Below are positions 10,490 through 20,719 of a stretch of 64,000 nucleotides of DNA, piece after piece (position 1 is the first letter of the stretch; each line of letters opens with the position of its first letter). Under the pieces are notes generated by a model, which saw only the letters and a program-made list of their open reading frames with translations, ran no database searches and was not told the origin of the DNA. Made by a program: the position numbers and the translations under genes. This stretch comes from Kryptolebias marmoratus (lineage: Eukaryota > Chordata > Actinopteri > Cyprinodontiformes > Rivulidae). The stretch spans positions 5,758,327 to 5,822,326 of the forward strand of contig NC_051452.1 of NCBI RefSeq assembly GCF_001649575.2. The letters run 5' to 3'.

Positions 10490-11710
10490 CCCGACCACCT
10501 CCGCCTTTAGGCACTGAGCGCTAATTAAAGCGTCCTCGTTGCCGCTTCTGAAGCCTGAAAGTGTCCCTGCTCCTTCCCAGAACCAGATGAAGTCCGTGCG
10601 CGACATTTCTGAAAACGTTATACATATCAAAAGATAAGCCTCCCCACATCTCCTCCTGACACGTCTCTGTGCGATTGACTGGTCTGCACTTGCCTTCAGC
10701 GAACAACTGCACAACAGGTGCAAATTAAAATGAAAACAGGGCTTTCAAACGTTGGAGGGGAGGCAGGACGGGGGTGGAGGAGGAGCTGGAGGGTGGGAGT
10801 GCGGTGACCTGCCTCGAATACCAATCGGCGGAGGAAACAAAACCTTTTCAAGAGGTGTGATCACAAGGGTTTAGGCAAGTTCAGACTCAGTAATGCTCCT
10901 TATGGGTGACAAAAAAGGCAAACTGAGGCTGGAGACCCAGGAGTGGAGGGAGACGTTGGGAATTCCTGGGTGGTCCGGGTCCACCTACGTACAACGAGAT
11001 GTGTCCCTGAATTAAAAAAAAAACGTCTAAAAACAGATGTCTACCTGTTTGAAAGGTTCTATCAGAACTCCATACTTTGAAACAATCAGCTTGGAGTTCT
11101 GCATCATTCCAAAACTGTTCTCACCATCAGCTCTGTGTCCCCCCAGCTTCCAGAGAAGAAGAAAAAGGAAGGAGGGGTGGGGGGTGTGGGGCTGCTAGAA
11201 CAAAAGGCCAAGAGGCTTGGGAAGCTATCAACCCGTCCCTGTGAACCTGATCCCTGGATGCAGATTCAATGACGGCGGAGCAGGGGCCGCCTGAATGAAA
11301 TTATCTAAGGCTGGACAGGTTCTAAAGGGCCCATTCTTCCTCAATAAAAGGAGCGGGGGAGCTTCTTTTTGTTTCCGAAACACATCCACCGTTCCTGACT
11401 TCCCACGTAGGGACTGAGGGAGAGCGGCGCTGCAGATCCGACCAACTTTTCAGAACTTTGGGCTATTTTAAGTTTCAAACACTTCACGTCTTTTCTTTTT
11501 TTTTTCTTTTTTGCTCATGTTTTGTGAAGTTTCATCCTGGAATTTCCGAACAAACGCGAGCACGGGGGCGTTGAACTGTCTGCGAAAGCTACAGTAGATG
11601 CAATCTTCTCCGAACGTCAGCTGTCTACCTCCAAGAAGGCAAAATGACAGCGGGGTGCTCGTCAAGTCAAACGCGTAGTATTAACACGGAGAAAGCTGCC
11701 ATTGTTGAGG
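10490..11710. other. Intron stretch, purine-rich, no recognised features
   Basis: Contains GGA/GAGG-rich runs (10755..10800, 11150..11190) and a poly-T/CT run (11490..11512). No gene, repeat or regulatory block could be supported. Confidence 0.5.
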
Positions 11711-11719
11711 TGCCACCGC

Positions 11720-12130
11720 TGACAGGAGCCTCTCCCTCCCCGAGCATGAAGCATTTATTGGTATTGTGTCACGCAACAAAGTAATTCTAACCTACTAATA
11801 TTTCGCAGGCGGCTATTTCATCTCCCCCGAACCTCACTCCTAATCAGCCTTTTGTGTTGCTTAGGAGAGAAAAAAAAAGACAAAGAGGAGATAATGTTTA
11901 CTCCTCAAATGCCTCTTCTATCCTTTTCTTACCTTAAGTGTCATCCTTGACAAAAGCAATTACGGATGGCGTTTTATTTTTTATGTGTTTTTCCTGCTAC
12001 CTGTTTGTCTCTTTTGACTTGCAGATAATTAAAATGACACATGTAAGAGCGCGATTCTTGTTTAATATCAGGTTTTCTGACATAACCCTTTCACAGGCTT
12101 GGCATTATTCTGCCACTCAGCCAAAGGGGG
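11720..12130. promoter_or_regulatory. Candidate conserved noncoding element near 11.9 kb
   Basis: Repeat-free complex sequence with TAATTA at 12026..12031 and a dense run of ATTA/TAAT and TTAATAT-type sites between 11770 and 12100. Base composition is even and CpGs are retained (for example around 12047). It resembles developmental enhancer sequence; function and conservation are inferred only. Confidence 0.35.
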
Positions 12131-13475
12131 GGGAAAAAAGGAGAACAGAGCAAAAACCAATAATGTGTATTGATCAGGGCGGCTAGAAGCATCAACAATC
12201 AGTGACTAAGAGAATCTGAAGGAAAGACTTAGTGAGAGAAGGAGAAACAATGGTAACAGAGCTGAAGTGGGTTTAATCTAGTGCCTCAACTCTAAGATGA
12301 CTGTATTTAGAAAGCATCAGGTTTGACAGCAAACACAGAGAAAAAGCAATCAAAAATGCTTTCAGTCCTGGAGTTATTAACTCCTGAGAAATCCACAGAT
12401 TAGTCACTTTGGGAGCACTTTTAGGACTACATGTTGCATTCAAAGACACCAAAAGTTACTCAGGACAATGAAGCAGCTTGTGCCTGAATGTCTGAGTGAA
12501 ATTTATTGGTGATAATGACCTTAACTGGTACCATTTGAGATATAAAATGCATGCAAACTCTCATGTATGTGATCGGAAACTGGTTTGAATCTCTTTAGCA
12601 CATCTTAAAGTTAAAAAAAACAAAAACAACAACCATAGAACGCCTGAAGACAAACATTTGCAGTAAATTTCAGCCTAAAAATCAGCTCCCTCTACGCTGT
12701 TAACCCGAGTTCACAGGTGTTCCACCTACAGGCTGCGAGGGAAAATCATTTCACAACGCTAACAGGTATAATCAGATTTATTTAACAATCCCCAAGTCCA
12801 GGACCCACAGGAGGCTGTGTGAAACTGCTGGAGTGTCGGAGCCAGAGAGAAACAGAGCTCGAGCTGCTCAGCGGGGCCGTCGGTGGAGGTGATGGCTGCG
12901 GGGAGAATGACTAACACCCACGTCGGCGCTCTCATGCTAACCCCGGCTGACTTTTTTTAGTCAAGTGTCGAGGCTTAGCTCCAGGTGACACGCTCGGCCT
13001 CCTACGCCGATAATGAGCCAGGACAGTCTCCCTATTGGACGATAACTGCTCGCACTCGCTCCCTGTCTCATGAATGTGAGCCAAGCGGATCACCTGGATG
13101 GCTGCGAGGGAGATGGGGATGCAGGAGCGCTGCGTTAGTCGGGGTGAGAGGTTTGTGTGTGTGAGTGTGTGGGAGGGCATTAAGGTGGAAGCGAGGTCGC
13201 TGCCTCGTGGCTACGGCCGGCGGTAGCGGATTCTCATGATGACCTTTTGTCTGCTGTTGTTCCTGTCTGCAACAGTTTAAGCACTTCCTCGGGTAAGTCT
13301 TACTCCTCACACCAGCAGGAAGGCAGTTTTTCTCTACAGTTTTCTCATTTTTATGTAGTTTCAGATGGGCTCCATATATGATGTAACGCCGGGTTGTGCA
13401 CTGGAAGTCACTGACCACTCTTATTGTAGAAAATACTGATCAAACTGTCAAACTTTTTCTTCTTTGAAAACAATG

Positions 13476-14436
13476 CACAACTCCAGTTCCAAAAAAAGGG
13501 ATGTTGTGTAAAGTGTAAATAAAAATAAAGCCACATTTTATCCAGTTTAACAGTAAACATATCAAATTTTGAATCAAAAAAAATTATGCAATTATTTGGA
13601 AAAAAAAAGGTAATTTTAAATCTGATGGCAGCAACAAATCTCTTTAAAGATGTTCCAGATGTTTCCCTCTGTGCACCATCTTCTCTTCTTCTCCCATCAG
13701 TCTGTAAACATCTGGACCTGAGGAGAGCAGCTGCTGAATGTTGTCCCATTCTGTTGCTCTAAAACCTGGAGATACTTCCCAGAGGCACTAATGCACCCCC
13801 ATACCATCAGAGAGGCAGGCTGACCTCAGAACAGTTCTCCTCTTTGGTCCAGAGGAGACGCATCTGTTCACATCTGTCTTCTTTTCTGCCTGATAGAGCT
13901 TTAAGCAGCATTTGTGGACGGCACGGTGAACTGTGTTTACAGACAGTGTTCCTGAGCAGAACAGAACCAGAACTTATATTCTTCTATTTAATATTATGAA
14001 CTGTAGATGATGGGATATTAAAAAACTTCCCTGTTTTCTGTTGAGAACCATTATTCTGAAACTGTTCCACATCTTTTGAACCCCTGCTCATTTTTACTTC
14101 TCTCTAAAATGCCCTTTTTATACCCAGTCCTCTTAATGACCTGTTTCCAATTAACCTAATCTGTTTTAAAACACTCCTTCAGCTGTTTTTTATTCATACA
14201 ACTTACTTTTACAGCCTTTTGTTGCTCGTGTCCCAACTTTTTTGAGATGTGTTGCTGCCACAGAATTCCAAATTACCTTATTTTTTCTGAAAAATGGTAC
14301 AATTTCTTAGTTTAAACATTTGATTTGTTTACTATTTCCCCCATTGTAAATAAAATATGACTTCATCAGATATGAAAATCACTACATTCTGTTTGTATTT
14401 ACATTTTACAGGACTGTTTCAGAATTGGGGTTGTAT
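13476..14436 (-). mobile_element. Tc1-like transposon, internal-deletion derivative
   Basis: Bounded by long (~200 bp) inverted repeats. The right end reads GTCCCAACTTTTTTGAGATG (from 14230), AAATGGTACAATTTCTTAG and finishes AGAATTGGGGTTGTA at 14421..14435. The left end (from 13478) reads CAACTCCAGTTCC and then TCTGATGGCAGCAACAAATC, the inverse. This is the hallmark end sequence of a very common fish Tc1-like family (around 1.5 kb when intact). At about 960 bp this copy has lost part of the transposase. The family assignment is from memory of the terminal sequence. Confidence 0.8.
13640..14110 (-). pseudogene. Remnant Tc1-like transposase inside the deleted element
   Basis: Minus-strand sequence begins with an ATG-type start near 14090 followed by a helix-turn-helix-like stretch with a FNIPSSTVHNI motif. 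It then jumps to short pieces matching the middle (NTVHRAVHKC-like, around 13910..13940) and C-terminus (QEWDNI-like, around 13740). Stops and deletions interrupt it, and the DDE catalytic core is mostly gone. Non-functional. Confidence 0.6.
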
Positions 14437-14731
14437 CTTCAGGAAATGACTGGCCTGAAAAGCTGCCTGGTGACTTGAGCTCCAGCCCGAGTCAGACCAG
14501 ACAAAAGAAAAGCAGACGTGTTTGGATATTTTGTGCTATCTTGTCTCAGTATAATGGTGTGATGGAGCACAAGGGGGCAAATCGGGGCCAAGTCGGTGAA
14601 AGGACGGTGGCAGAGGGCAAACAAAAGCTCTGAAAAGAGACGGAGAGAGTTGAGGGGTGAGGGCCGGGGAGGGGAGCCGGGCGACTTGGGAGAGACGATG
14701 AATGGTGAAAACTCAGCGAAGTGTAAAGGCA

Positions 14732-14734
<3 letters not shown>

Positions 14735-14767
<33 letters not shown>
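14735..14767 (+). repeat. (TG)n microsatellite
   Basis: About 16 uninterrupted TG units. It explains the long Cys/Val and Thr/His open frames across it, which are not genes. Confidence 0.95.
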
Positions 14768-14768
<1 letters not shown>

Positions 14769-14839
14769 GGAGCGTCTGTCTGGGCAGCATGTGTCTGCGT
14801 ACAGACGGGGGAGGGGTGTCACTGAGAAGTGAAGTGAGT

Positions 14840-15320
14840 GTTTGTTTGACAGATATAAGTTGTTGAGGGCAACACTTTTACTTTTTAACAATTTACGTGT
14901 TGAGATGTGTTTAACCTTTGTTAACACTGTTTTTACATTAAGTGACAGAAAGTTCAACGTGTCCGTCAAAGCATTCACAAGAAGATAATTCAACAAAACT
15001 GCCTCCAAATACGCAGTCTGCCGCCAAACAAAGCTCCAAAGTGAAAAGATTAATTAATCTTTATCAAGATATATTAAAAAAAATATAGTCTTAAACACAC
15101 AAACCTAAAATTGAGACTTTGAAGCAAGAATTTGTTCCCTTTAGACACTCAAAATAAATGTTTACACCTAAAGAGACTTGTCACTTTAACAAACAGAAGT
15201 TATTAGAAAATAAAAGCTGTAAACCATTAAAATAAGAGCTATTAAAGTGAGTTAAAATATTTGGAATAGGCTTCAAAATATCATCAACTTTCAAACATTT
15301 TTGATTTTCTTAACAGAAAC
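14840..15320. other. AT-rich intron stretch, nothing recognised
   Basis: Very A/T-rich, low-complexity sequence without identifiable repeat family or motif cluster. Confidence 0.5.
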
Positions 15321-15329
15321 TGTCCTTTG

Positions 15330-15425
15330 TGTTTGTCTGTTAGCAAAATATCTCATAAACCACAGGATATATTTTAATTAAACTCTCAGAAAGTAAATAT
15401 TGGATGTAAATTGGAGGCGATAACT
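15330..15425 (+). mobile_element. Dispersed ~350-bp repeat, 5' fragment
   Basis: TCTGTTAGCAAAATATCTCA at 15336..15355, then AACTCTCAGAAAGTAAATAT and ATGTAAATT. Only the first ~95 bp of the family is present. Confidence 0.75.
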
Positions 15426-16096
15426 TTTGTTGTTTAAAAATGGCAGCAAAATGCTTCCAATTTAATCATTTTTTAACCATTTTCCTATTTTTTTATAAAA
15501 TTGAAGTTTTTTTTAGGTGTGTCTGTATTTGTGAAATATGAGGAAGAAACATTTTGTTGGTTCAATCGAGTCAAAACAAAGATTTAAATGAGGCTGGTGT
15601 TCGGTGCAGGGCTGGAATCTGTTTTTTAAAGGATGCTGATTCGATGGTTTGGGATGATGGGAAACTTTCCGCCAGTCGCCGAGACCCTGACTGCAACGCG
15701 GACTCTAATTCAATTAATGTGCCCTTTATTTGCAGAGGAGGGCCCCCGGCAACAGGCTGGGGGGGGAGGGCTTTGCTCGACAGCTCAGAGGTCCCACCTT
15801 TGCCGGGTCCTGCATGGATTCACCATCTGTGCCCCCTCCCCGCCACCTCCACCTCCACCTCCTTCCTCCCCCCAGCTTACACATGTTCCTCCAACAAATG
15901 TTGGGAGCAACCCCTCCTCCTGCCTCCCCTGTCACACAAGCCAAAGAAGAAGAATAAAAAAGACACACAAAAGCTTCCCCTGGCTGCCCTCAGGACTCCC
16001 AGGCCAGGAGTGTGGGAGGGAGAATTCAGAGAAGAAGAACAGAGGAGGGAAAGGTTGGTGAGGATGAGGAGGAAGGAAAGGGGGAAGGGCTGCAGA

Positions 16097-16128
16097 TCCT
16101 AATTTTGATTTGATTTGATTTGATTTCA
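16097..16128 (+). repeat. (TTTGA)n microsatellite
   Basis: About five TTTGA units in tandem, following a purine-rich GGA/GAA tract at 16018..16090. Confidence 0.8.
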
Positions 16129-16204
16129 GCTCAGGTGAGCGTCCACCGGATGTTACCCTGACACACGTCAAGCAACGGAGAAGAAGGTGTAGGGGGGAAA
16201 AAAA

Positions 16205-16400
16205 ACGGTTAAAATTAGAAAATTTAATTTATTTGATAATTTCCCAGAATAATTAGAGTTAATATGGGTTAATTAATATGCAAATCTCTCAGCAGATGTT
16301 CAGCAGTGAGGCTGCGCGCGGCTGAGGAAAAACAGCCCCCTTCTACTTTCTCCTGCCTGGTTTTGGCTGTCAGTTATTGGGCCGTAATTACTGTAACTAA
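16205..16400. promoter_or_regulatory. Homeodomain/POU motif cluster near 16.27 kb
   Basis: TAATTA at 16251..16256 and 16270..16275, and an ATGCAAAT octamer at 16278..16285, all within 35 bases, in repeat-free AT-rich sequence. Such paired homeodomain-POU sites are typical of neural enhancers. A functional role is inferred only from the motifs. Confidence 0.35.
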
Positions 16401-16409
16401 CCAAACACA

Positions 16410-16440
16410 CACACCCTGACACACACACACACACACACAT
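16410..16440 (+). repeat. (CA)n microsatellite
   Basis: Interrupted CA array, about 12 units in its longest run. Confidence 0.9.
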
Positions 16441-17113
16441 CGAAGGGGGACCCAAAAAAAGGAAAACTGGATGAACTGCTTCCAGTTTAGGGAAAGTGGG
16501 TCTTCTCGCCAATATAAAAGGGAGACCAACGCTAATTTCCTTCCATTCTTAAAGCTGCTCTTCTGCTCCGAGCCGAATCAAATCAGCAGCTTCAAAAACC
16601 TGGAAATTTGCGGGACTTTGTGTGTTTTTATAGAGACGACTGCACGACATGAGCACCTGCAGGTCAATGGAGGAGCTGATAACGAGGATGTGTTTAAATG
16701 TTGGAAATACACGTAAAGTAAAGGAAGGAAAAAAAAACATTTTCAAAATATTCCTTAAACAATCAGTTAACTAGACTTTAATTACCTGCTTTCAGCAAAA
16801 TTATTCTAAAATTAGCAATTTAGCAGCCTTTTAAACATGAGAATGTGCCTCTTTTTAATCTTTAAATAGTCATATTGATATTTTCTCCCTGTTTTAATAA
16901 ATAATTTCAGTAAAAAAAGAATCTGGATGTTGTTGAAAATAGGAATAAAAGCTGCGTGTTTGTTTTGTTGCAGGAGGAGGAGAAAGTTACCTTCAATAGA
17001 AAGAATTAATTCATGAATTCTTCCCTGGGGAGGGAGAGAAATATCTTTTACCGGGTGCTTGCCAGGGTTCTCCTGTGGTCAGCGCTCTCCGATAATAATG
17101 TGATAGCAGCGGA

Positions 17114-17138
17114 GTGTGTGTGTGTGTGTGTGTGTGTT
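17114..17138 (+). repeat. (TG)n microsatellite
   Basis: About 11 TG units within a 6-kb zone (16.4..20.5 kb) unusually dense in TG/CA arrays. Confidence 0.9.
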
Positions 17139-17267
17139 GTGTTATCTAAATCGTTCGTCTTTCTCCTGTTTCTCTTCATCTCCTCCTCCTCCTCGTCTCA
17201 GAGGGACATGGTGGCTCAATGCCACGAGTCCACGCCCTACGTGTGCGACATGCATCCGTAAAAATAG

Positions 17268-17290
17268 ACGCACACACACACACACACACG
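17268..17290 (+). repeat. (CA)n microsatellite
   Basis: About 11 CA units, opposite strand sense to the arrays on either side. Confidence 0.9.
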
Positions 17291-17438
17291 TGAAAACATG
17301 GCATGTGGAGGATTTTTATAAATAGGAGCACACATGTACAAACACACACTCAGGTGGTGGAATCTGCTGACTGGGAGTCTCGGTTTTTGAGTTGGGGGGT
17401 GGGGGGTGTTATCAGGTCGGACGATTATAGAAGTTTAC

Positions 17439-17439
<1 letters not shown>

Positions 17440-17471
<32 letters not shown>
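17440..17471 (+). repeat. (TG)n microsatellite
   Basis: About 15 TG units. Confidence 0.95.
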
Positions 17472-17473
<2 letters not shown>

Positions 17474-17603
17474 GACCTGGTGTGGCCTTGCAGCACTTTG
17501 TGCGCAGCAACACCGTGATAACACATCTGCTTTGGGTTCATCTGTTTATGAATCAGTCTTATCTGCCGTTCGAAGTGCTACACTGATCCTGCCTGCCTGC
17601 CTG

Positions 17604-17606
<3 letters not shown>

Positions 17607-17637
<31 letters not shown>
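17607..17637 (+). repeat. (TG)n microsatellite
   Basis: About 15 TG units preceded by a short (CTGC)n run at 17590..17602. Confidence 0.95.
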
Positions 17638-17638
<1 letters not shown>

Positions 17639-18038
17639 GACAGTGTCGCTGGGAGTGTTTACACGGCAGGAGACGTGACCGATGGGGAGGAGGTTGGGAG
17701 CTAACAACGTGTTAGCAGTAAAATCAACCGTTCTGCCTTTTAAACTGTTACAAGCTGGAAGTTTAGTGGTTTTCTAATTGATATTAGTTTGTATTTTTCT
17801 ACTATATGTCTTGTTTTTATTACAATTTTATTTGTTTTTTTTTTACATTTTCCTTTGGGTCACACTGAGACTTTTAAATAAGTTTGACTGACAGATTGGT
17901 TAAAAAGATTAAAGCTTTAAAATCCTCCCAAACTTCAGCAGTAGCTATAATTCAAAGATGGAGGATTTTTTTTAATTAAACATTAAAGCCTTAATATTTG
18001 CTTCAGTATCAGAGTTTGAACCAAAAACATGAAAACAG

Positions 18039-18293
18039 AAATGCATATCGTCCACCACTTTGCATGCTAGAGCTTTAAACAAAGAGGCTGTGGTCATTGG
18101 GATGACTCTCAGCTACTACCACACCAAGTTTTAGCTCAATATCTCTAAAAGTGACTGATTTCTCAATATATCTGTGTTTGCTAATATCAGTTAGCTGTGG
18201 CAGCCATCTTGAATCAGCTGTAGACTAATTAACAGATGATTAATCAGTTGATTTTCATTAAAATCCATCCACTGGTTGATGAGACTAACAGAC
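18039..18293 (-). mobile_element. Dispersed ~350-bp repeat, minus-orientation copy
   Basis: From ATGCATATCGTCCACCAC through GATGACTCTCAGCTACTACC and GTGGCAGCCATCTTGAATCA to AAATCCATCCACTGG. The 5' motif is truncated (GATGAGACTAACAGACA), with the TATTTTGC piece lost. Confidence 0.8.
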
Positions 18294-18559
18294 ACAAAGG
18301 AACACAAAACTCCTTTAACCTCCTTTATGGTGTAAAAGGACTTTCACAGAAAGGAGCAGCTGACTTTTCTTTGAATCAGAGAGAACAGCCTTATCTGACA
18401 CCTTTACAGCCTCCTCTGACCTCTGATGACAGAAGAAACAACCTGAGAAGTTTTTTCACGGCTCAAGTTAATGAACGATCAGTTCAGGTGGCGACGCACC
18501 AAAAATGCTCTCCCTTCCAGCAAAAAGAGAAGCAAAATCCAGCAATTCTTCATCTCTGA

Positions 18560-18860
18560 CGGCCCCCGTGTGCCTCGCTTTCATACAAAAAAAAGAATCT
18601 ATAAAAATAAATTACTCACGCTAAGTATATGCAAATTCAAATGTAAGCAATCATTGCAAAATTAATTTTGCCAGAACTGATTAAAAGCTTTAATAAATCT
18701 ATATACAGTATTGCGCCAATCTGATATTGTAAATTTATTACGCTGCCTGTAAGATTAATTAAAAAAGCGACGGTAACATATTGCACTGCCAGGCCAGATT
18801 ACTGTACTTTTTTTTTTTTTTGGTTAATAACAGTTAAGCAGAACCTGAGCTGTAATTACC
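18560..18860. promoter_or_regulatory. Candidate conserved noncoding element near 18.7 kb
   Basis: Complex AT-rich sequence with a POU octamer ATGCAAAT at 18629..18636, TAATTA at 18756..18761 and many ATTA half sites, plus retained CpGs (GCGACGG at 18766..18772). Repeat-free except for a poly-T run near 18810. The texture is that of a deeply conserved enhancer; no alignment was possible. Confidence 0.4.
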
Positions 18861-18969
18861 AGCGAACAGAAGCTTTTGATGCTGATTTCCTTCACAGGGA
18901 GGGGAGAGCAGAAGAAAAAAGGAAACAAATTAAGGCATCTCCTCTCAATTGTAATGCATCTATTTTGGG

Positions 18970-20260
18970 GGAGTTTGGGGGTGGGGGGGGGAGTAAAATC
19001 AATGTTTGAAGTTTTATTATTGCAGAAATAATTTCAGAATTTCAGAAATTAAAGATACTCCTTGCAAAGACCAGAAGAAAAACAAAAAAATCTGTAAAAT
19101 ATTTTTCTCATATCGACGGTTCATGTGTCCAATTTGTGACCAACTGCCAACAACTACGTGTTTTTTTTACCTACAAAATCAGCCAAAGTGACTGAAAAGA
19201 GGAGCTGAAAAACCTGTGAAACCGTAAACTTCCTGGTCTAGAAGAAGTTTCAGGTGTCTGAATGCTGGGCTCTGTCTCTGATATTTATTTCTGACAGTTG
19301 TCTAAGTTGATTTTTTTTATCTTTGGTGATTAACTGACTCTTATATTTGCACCTTAACGTCTTCTACGCTTGTCCATCCCGCCATATTGTCCACGGCCAG
19401 CCTAATGTCAAACTACTACTTTGTTTACATCGAGTACAGACCCAGATTTCAGAATTGCATATCAAGATATGTGGACAACTACTGGAGTGACCTTTATGTT
19501 AGATTTCATACTTTGCAGTGAGTGTCTTTTAAATCTTTCTTCTTTGGGTCTGGGAGTTGAGCAAGGCGCCACCGTCACCAGGGTTACGGTTTCAACACGA
19601 GACACTTTGGGTTAGTTGGGTAACACTTGCAAGCTGATAAAAAGACATCACAGAGGTTACAGGCATTCATCCCAGGCTTCTTTTTTTTTTTTGTCCTAAG
19701 AATGGGGCGCCAGATAGCAGAGAAAACAACCGGTTTGATCTGGCCAAGGTTGTTTTGCATTCTTGTCCACAGTGATGAGTCCATGGCCACGTTTATCTGA
19801 GCAAAACACCACCTGAGAGCTAAAACAAGCGCTTCTCACCGCCAGTCTGCCCTCAAAAACTCCTCAACGGCAGCTCTGGAGAGCTGGTCGGTCATTTTTA
19901 CTTTGTTATCAGGAGATGACCGGTTGTTTTACATGAAAGAAGTAAAAAAATGACAACAAAAACAGGGAAGAGTGGGACCTCCTGCTGTCATGAAACTCTG
20001 CCAGTCACCAGCTGTTTAAAGGTCAATCTGTGTGTGTCTGTGTTGTGTGTTTTAACTGGGGGGGGAGTCAAGCAGAGGCCTCAGATGGACTAAAGAGATC
20101 AGACAGGATGAACTGGGAGGGTAGGGGGTCCAGGTGAGGGGCCACAGGAGGGTGAGGAGGAACACTGAAGCCTCTTCTTCTATGGTCCGAGCCAATCTGG
20201 GGGCCCGGGGCCTCATTCACATGTTAATGAGAGTGTAAAATCACATCTGTTACCCCTGCA
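18970..20260. other. Intron stretch without recognised features
   Basis: Moderately complex sequence with poly-G (18978..18990), poly-T (19681..19692) and GGGG runs. No gene, known repeat or motif cluster was supported. Confidence 0.5.
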
Positions 20261-20264
20261 GACA

Positions 20265-20312
20265 CCCCCCCCCACCCACACACACACATATACACACACA
20301 CACACACACAAC
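20265..20312 (+). repeat. C-run followed by (CA)n microsatellite
   Basis: CCCCCCCCC then interrupted CA repeats with one TATA interruption. Confidence 0.9.
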
Positions 20313-20375
20313 AGATCTTTGTCACCTGAATAGCATCCCCACCAGGTATCAAAGAAGCACCAGGAAATGGGGACT

Positions 20376-20379
20376 CTGT

Positions 20380-20418
<39 letters not shown>
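20376..20418 (+). repeat. (TG)n microsatellite, left arm of opposed pair
   Basis: About 20 TG units with one TTTG interruption. Paired with the (CA)n array 51 bases downstream. Confidence 0.95.
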
Positions 20419-20419
<1 letters not shown>

Positions 20420-20467
20420 CTAATCACCAGCAGGCAACCAGCAAACTGGGCTCTTCCCGTCTTTAAA

Positions 20468-20468
<1 letters not shown>

Positions 20469-20507
<39 letters not shown>
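20469..20507 (+). repeat. (CA)n microsatellite, right arm of opposed pair
   Basis: About 19 CA units. Complementary to the TG array at 20376..20418, so the two can pair within one strand across a 51-nt loop. Confidence 0.95.
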
Positions 20508-20508
<1 letters not shown>

Positions 20509-20719
20509 GGAGATTCCTTGCAGAGAGGGAGAGCCCTCTGGAGAAAGGCAACTCTCTCTGACACTGTTACCAACTTCCCAATTAGCTACCAGCCACCCAG
20601 AGGAAGGGGGAGGGGCACCGGGTGAGGTTTGCAGAAACAGGGGGCATAGCTTATTGTCACAGTAACAACTCAAGTGTTTAAAACCATCTCCTGGAAGCTG
20701 TTTGTTCCCTTCCTCCCAC

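Noticed and set aside
14439..15008. Open frame of 189 aa (minus strand)
   Set aside because: Runs through the (TG)n array, giving a His/Thr repeat; nothing else in it resembles a protein family.
15554..16102. Open frame of 182 aa (plus strand), Pro/Ser/Thr-rich
   Set aside because: Composition driven by CCT/TCC-rich tracts, overlapping open frames on both strands, no recognisable domain and no splice logic; an intron of zeb2 lies here.
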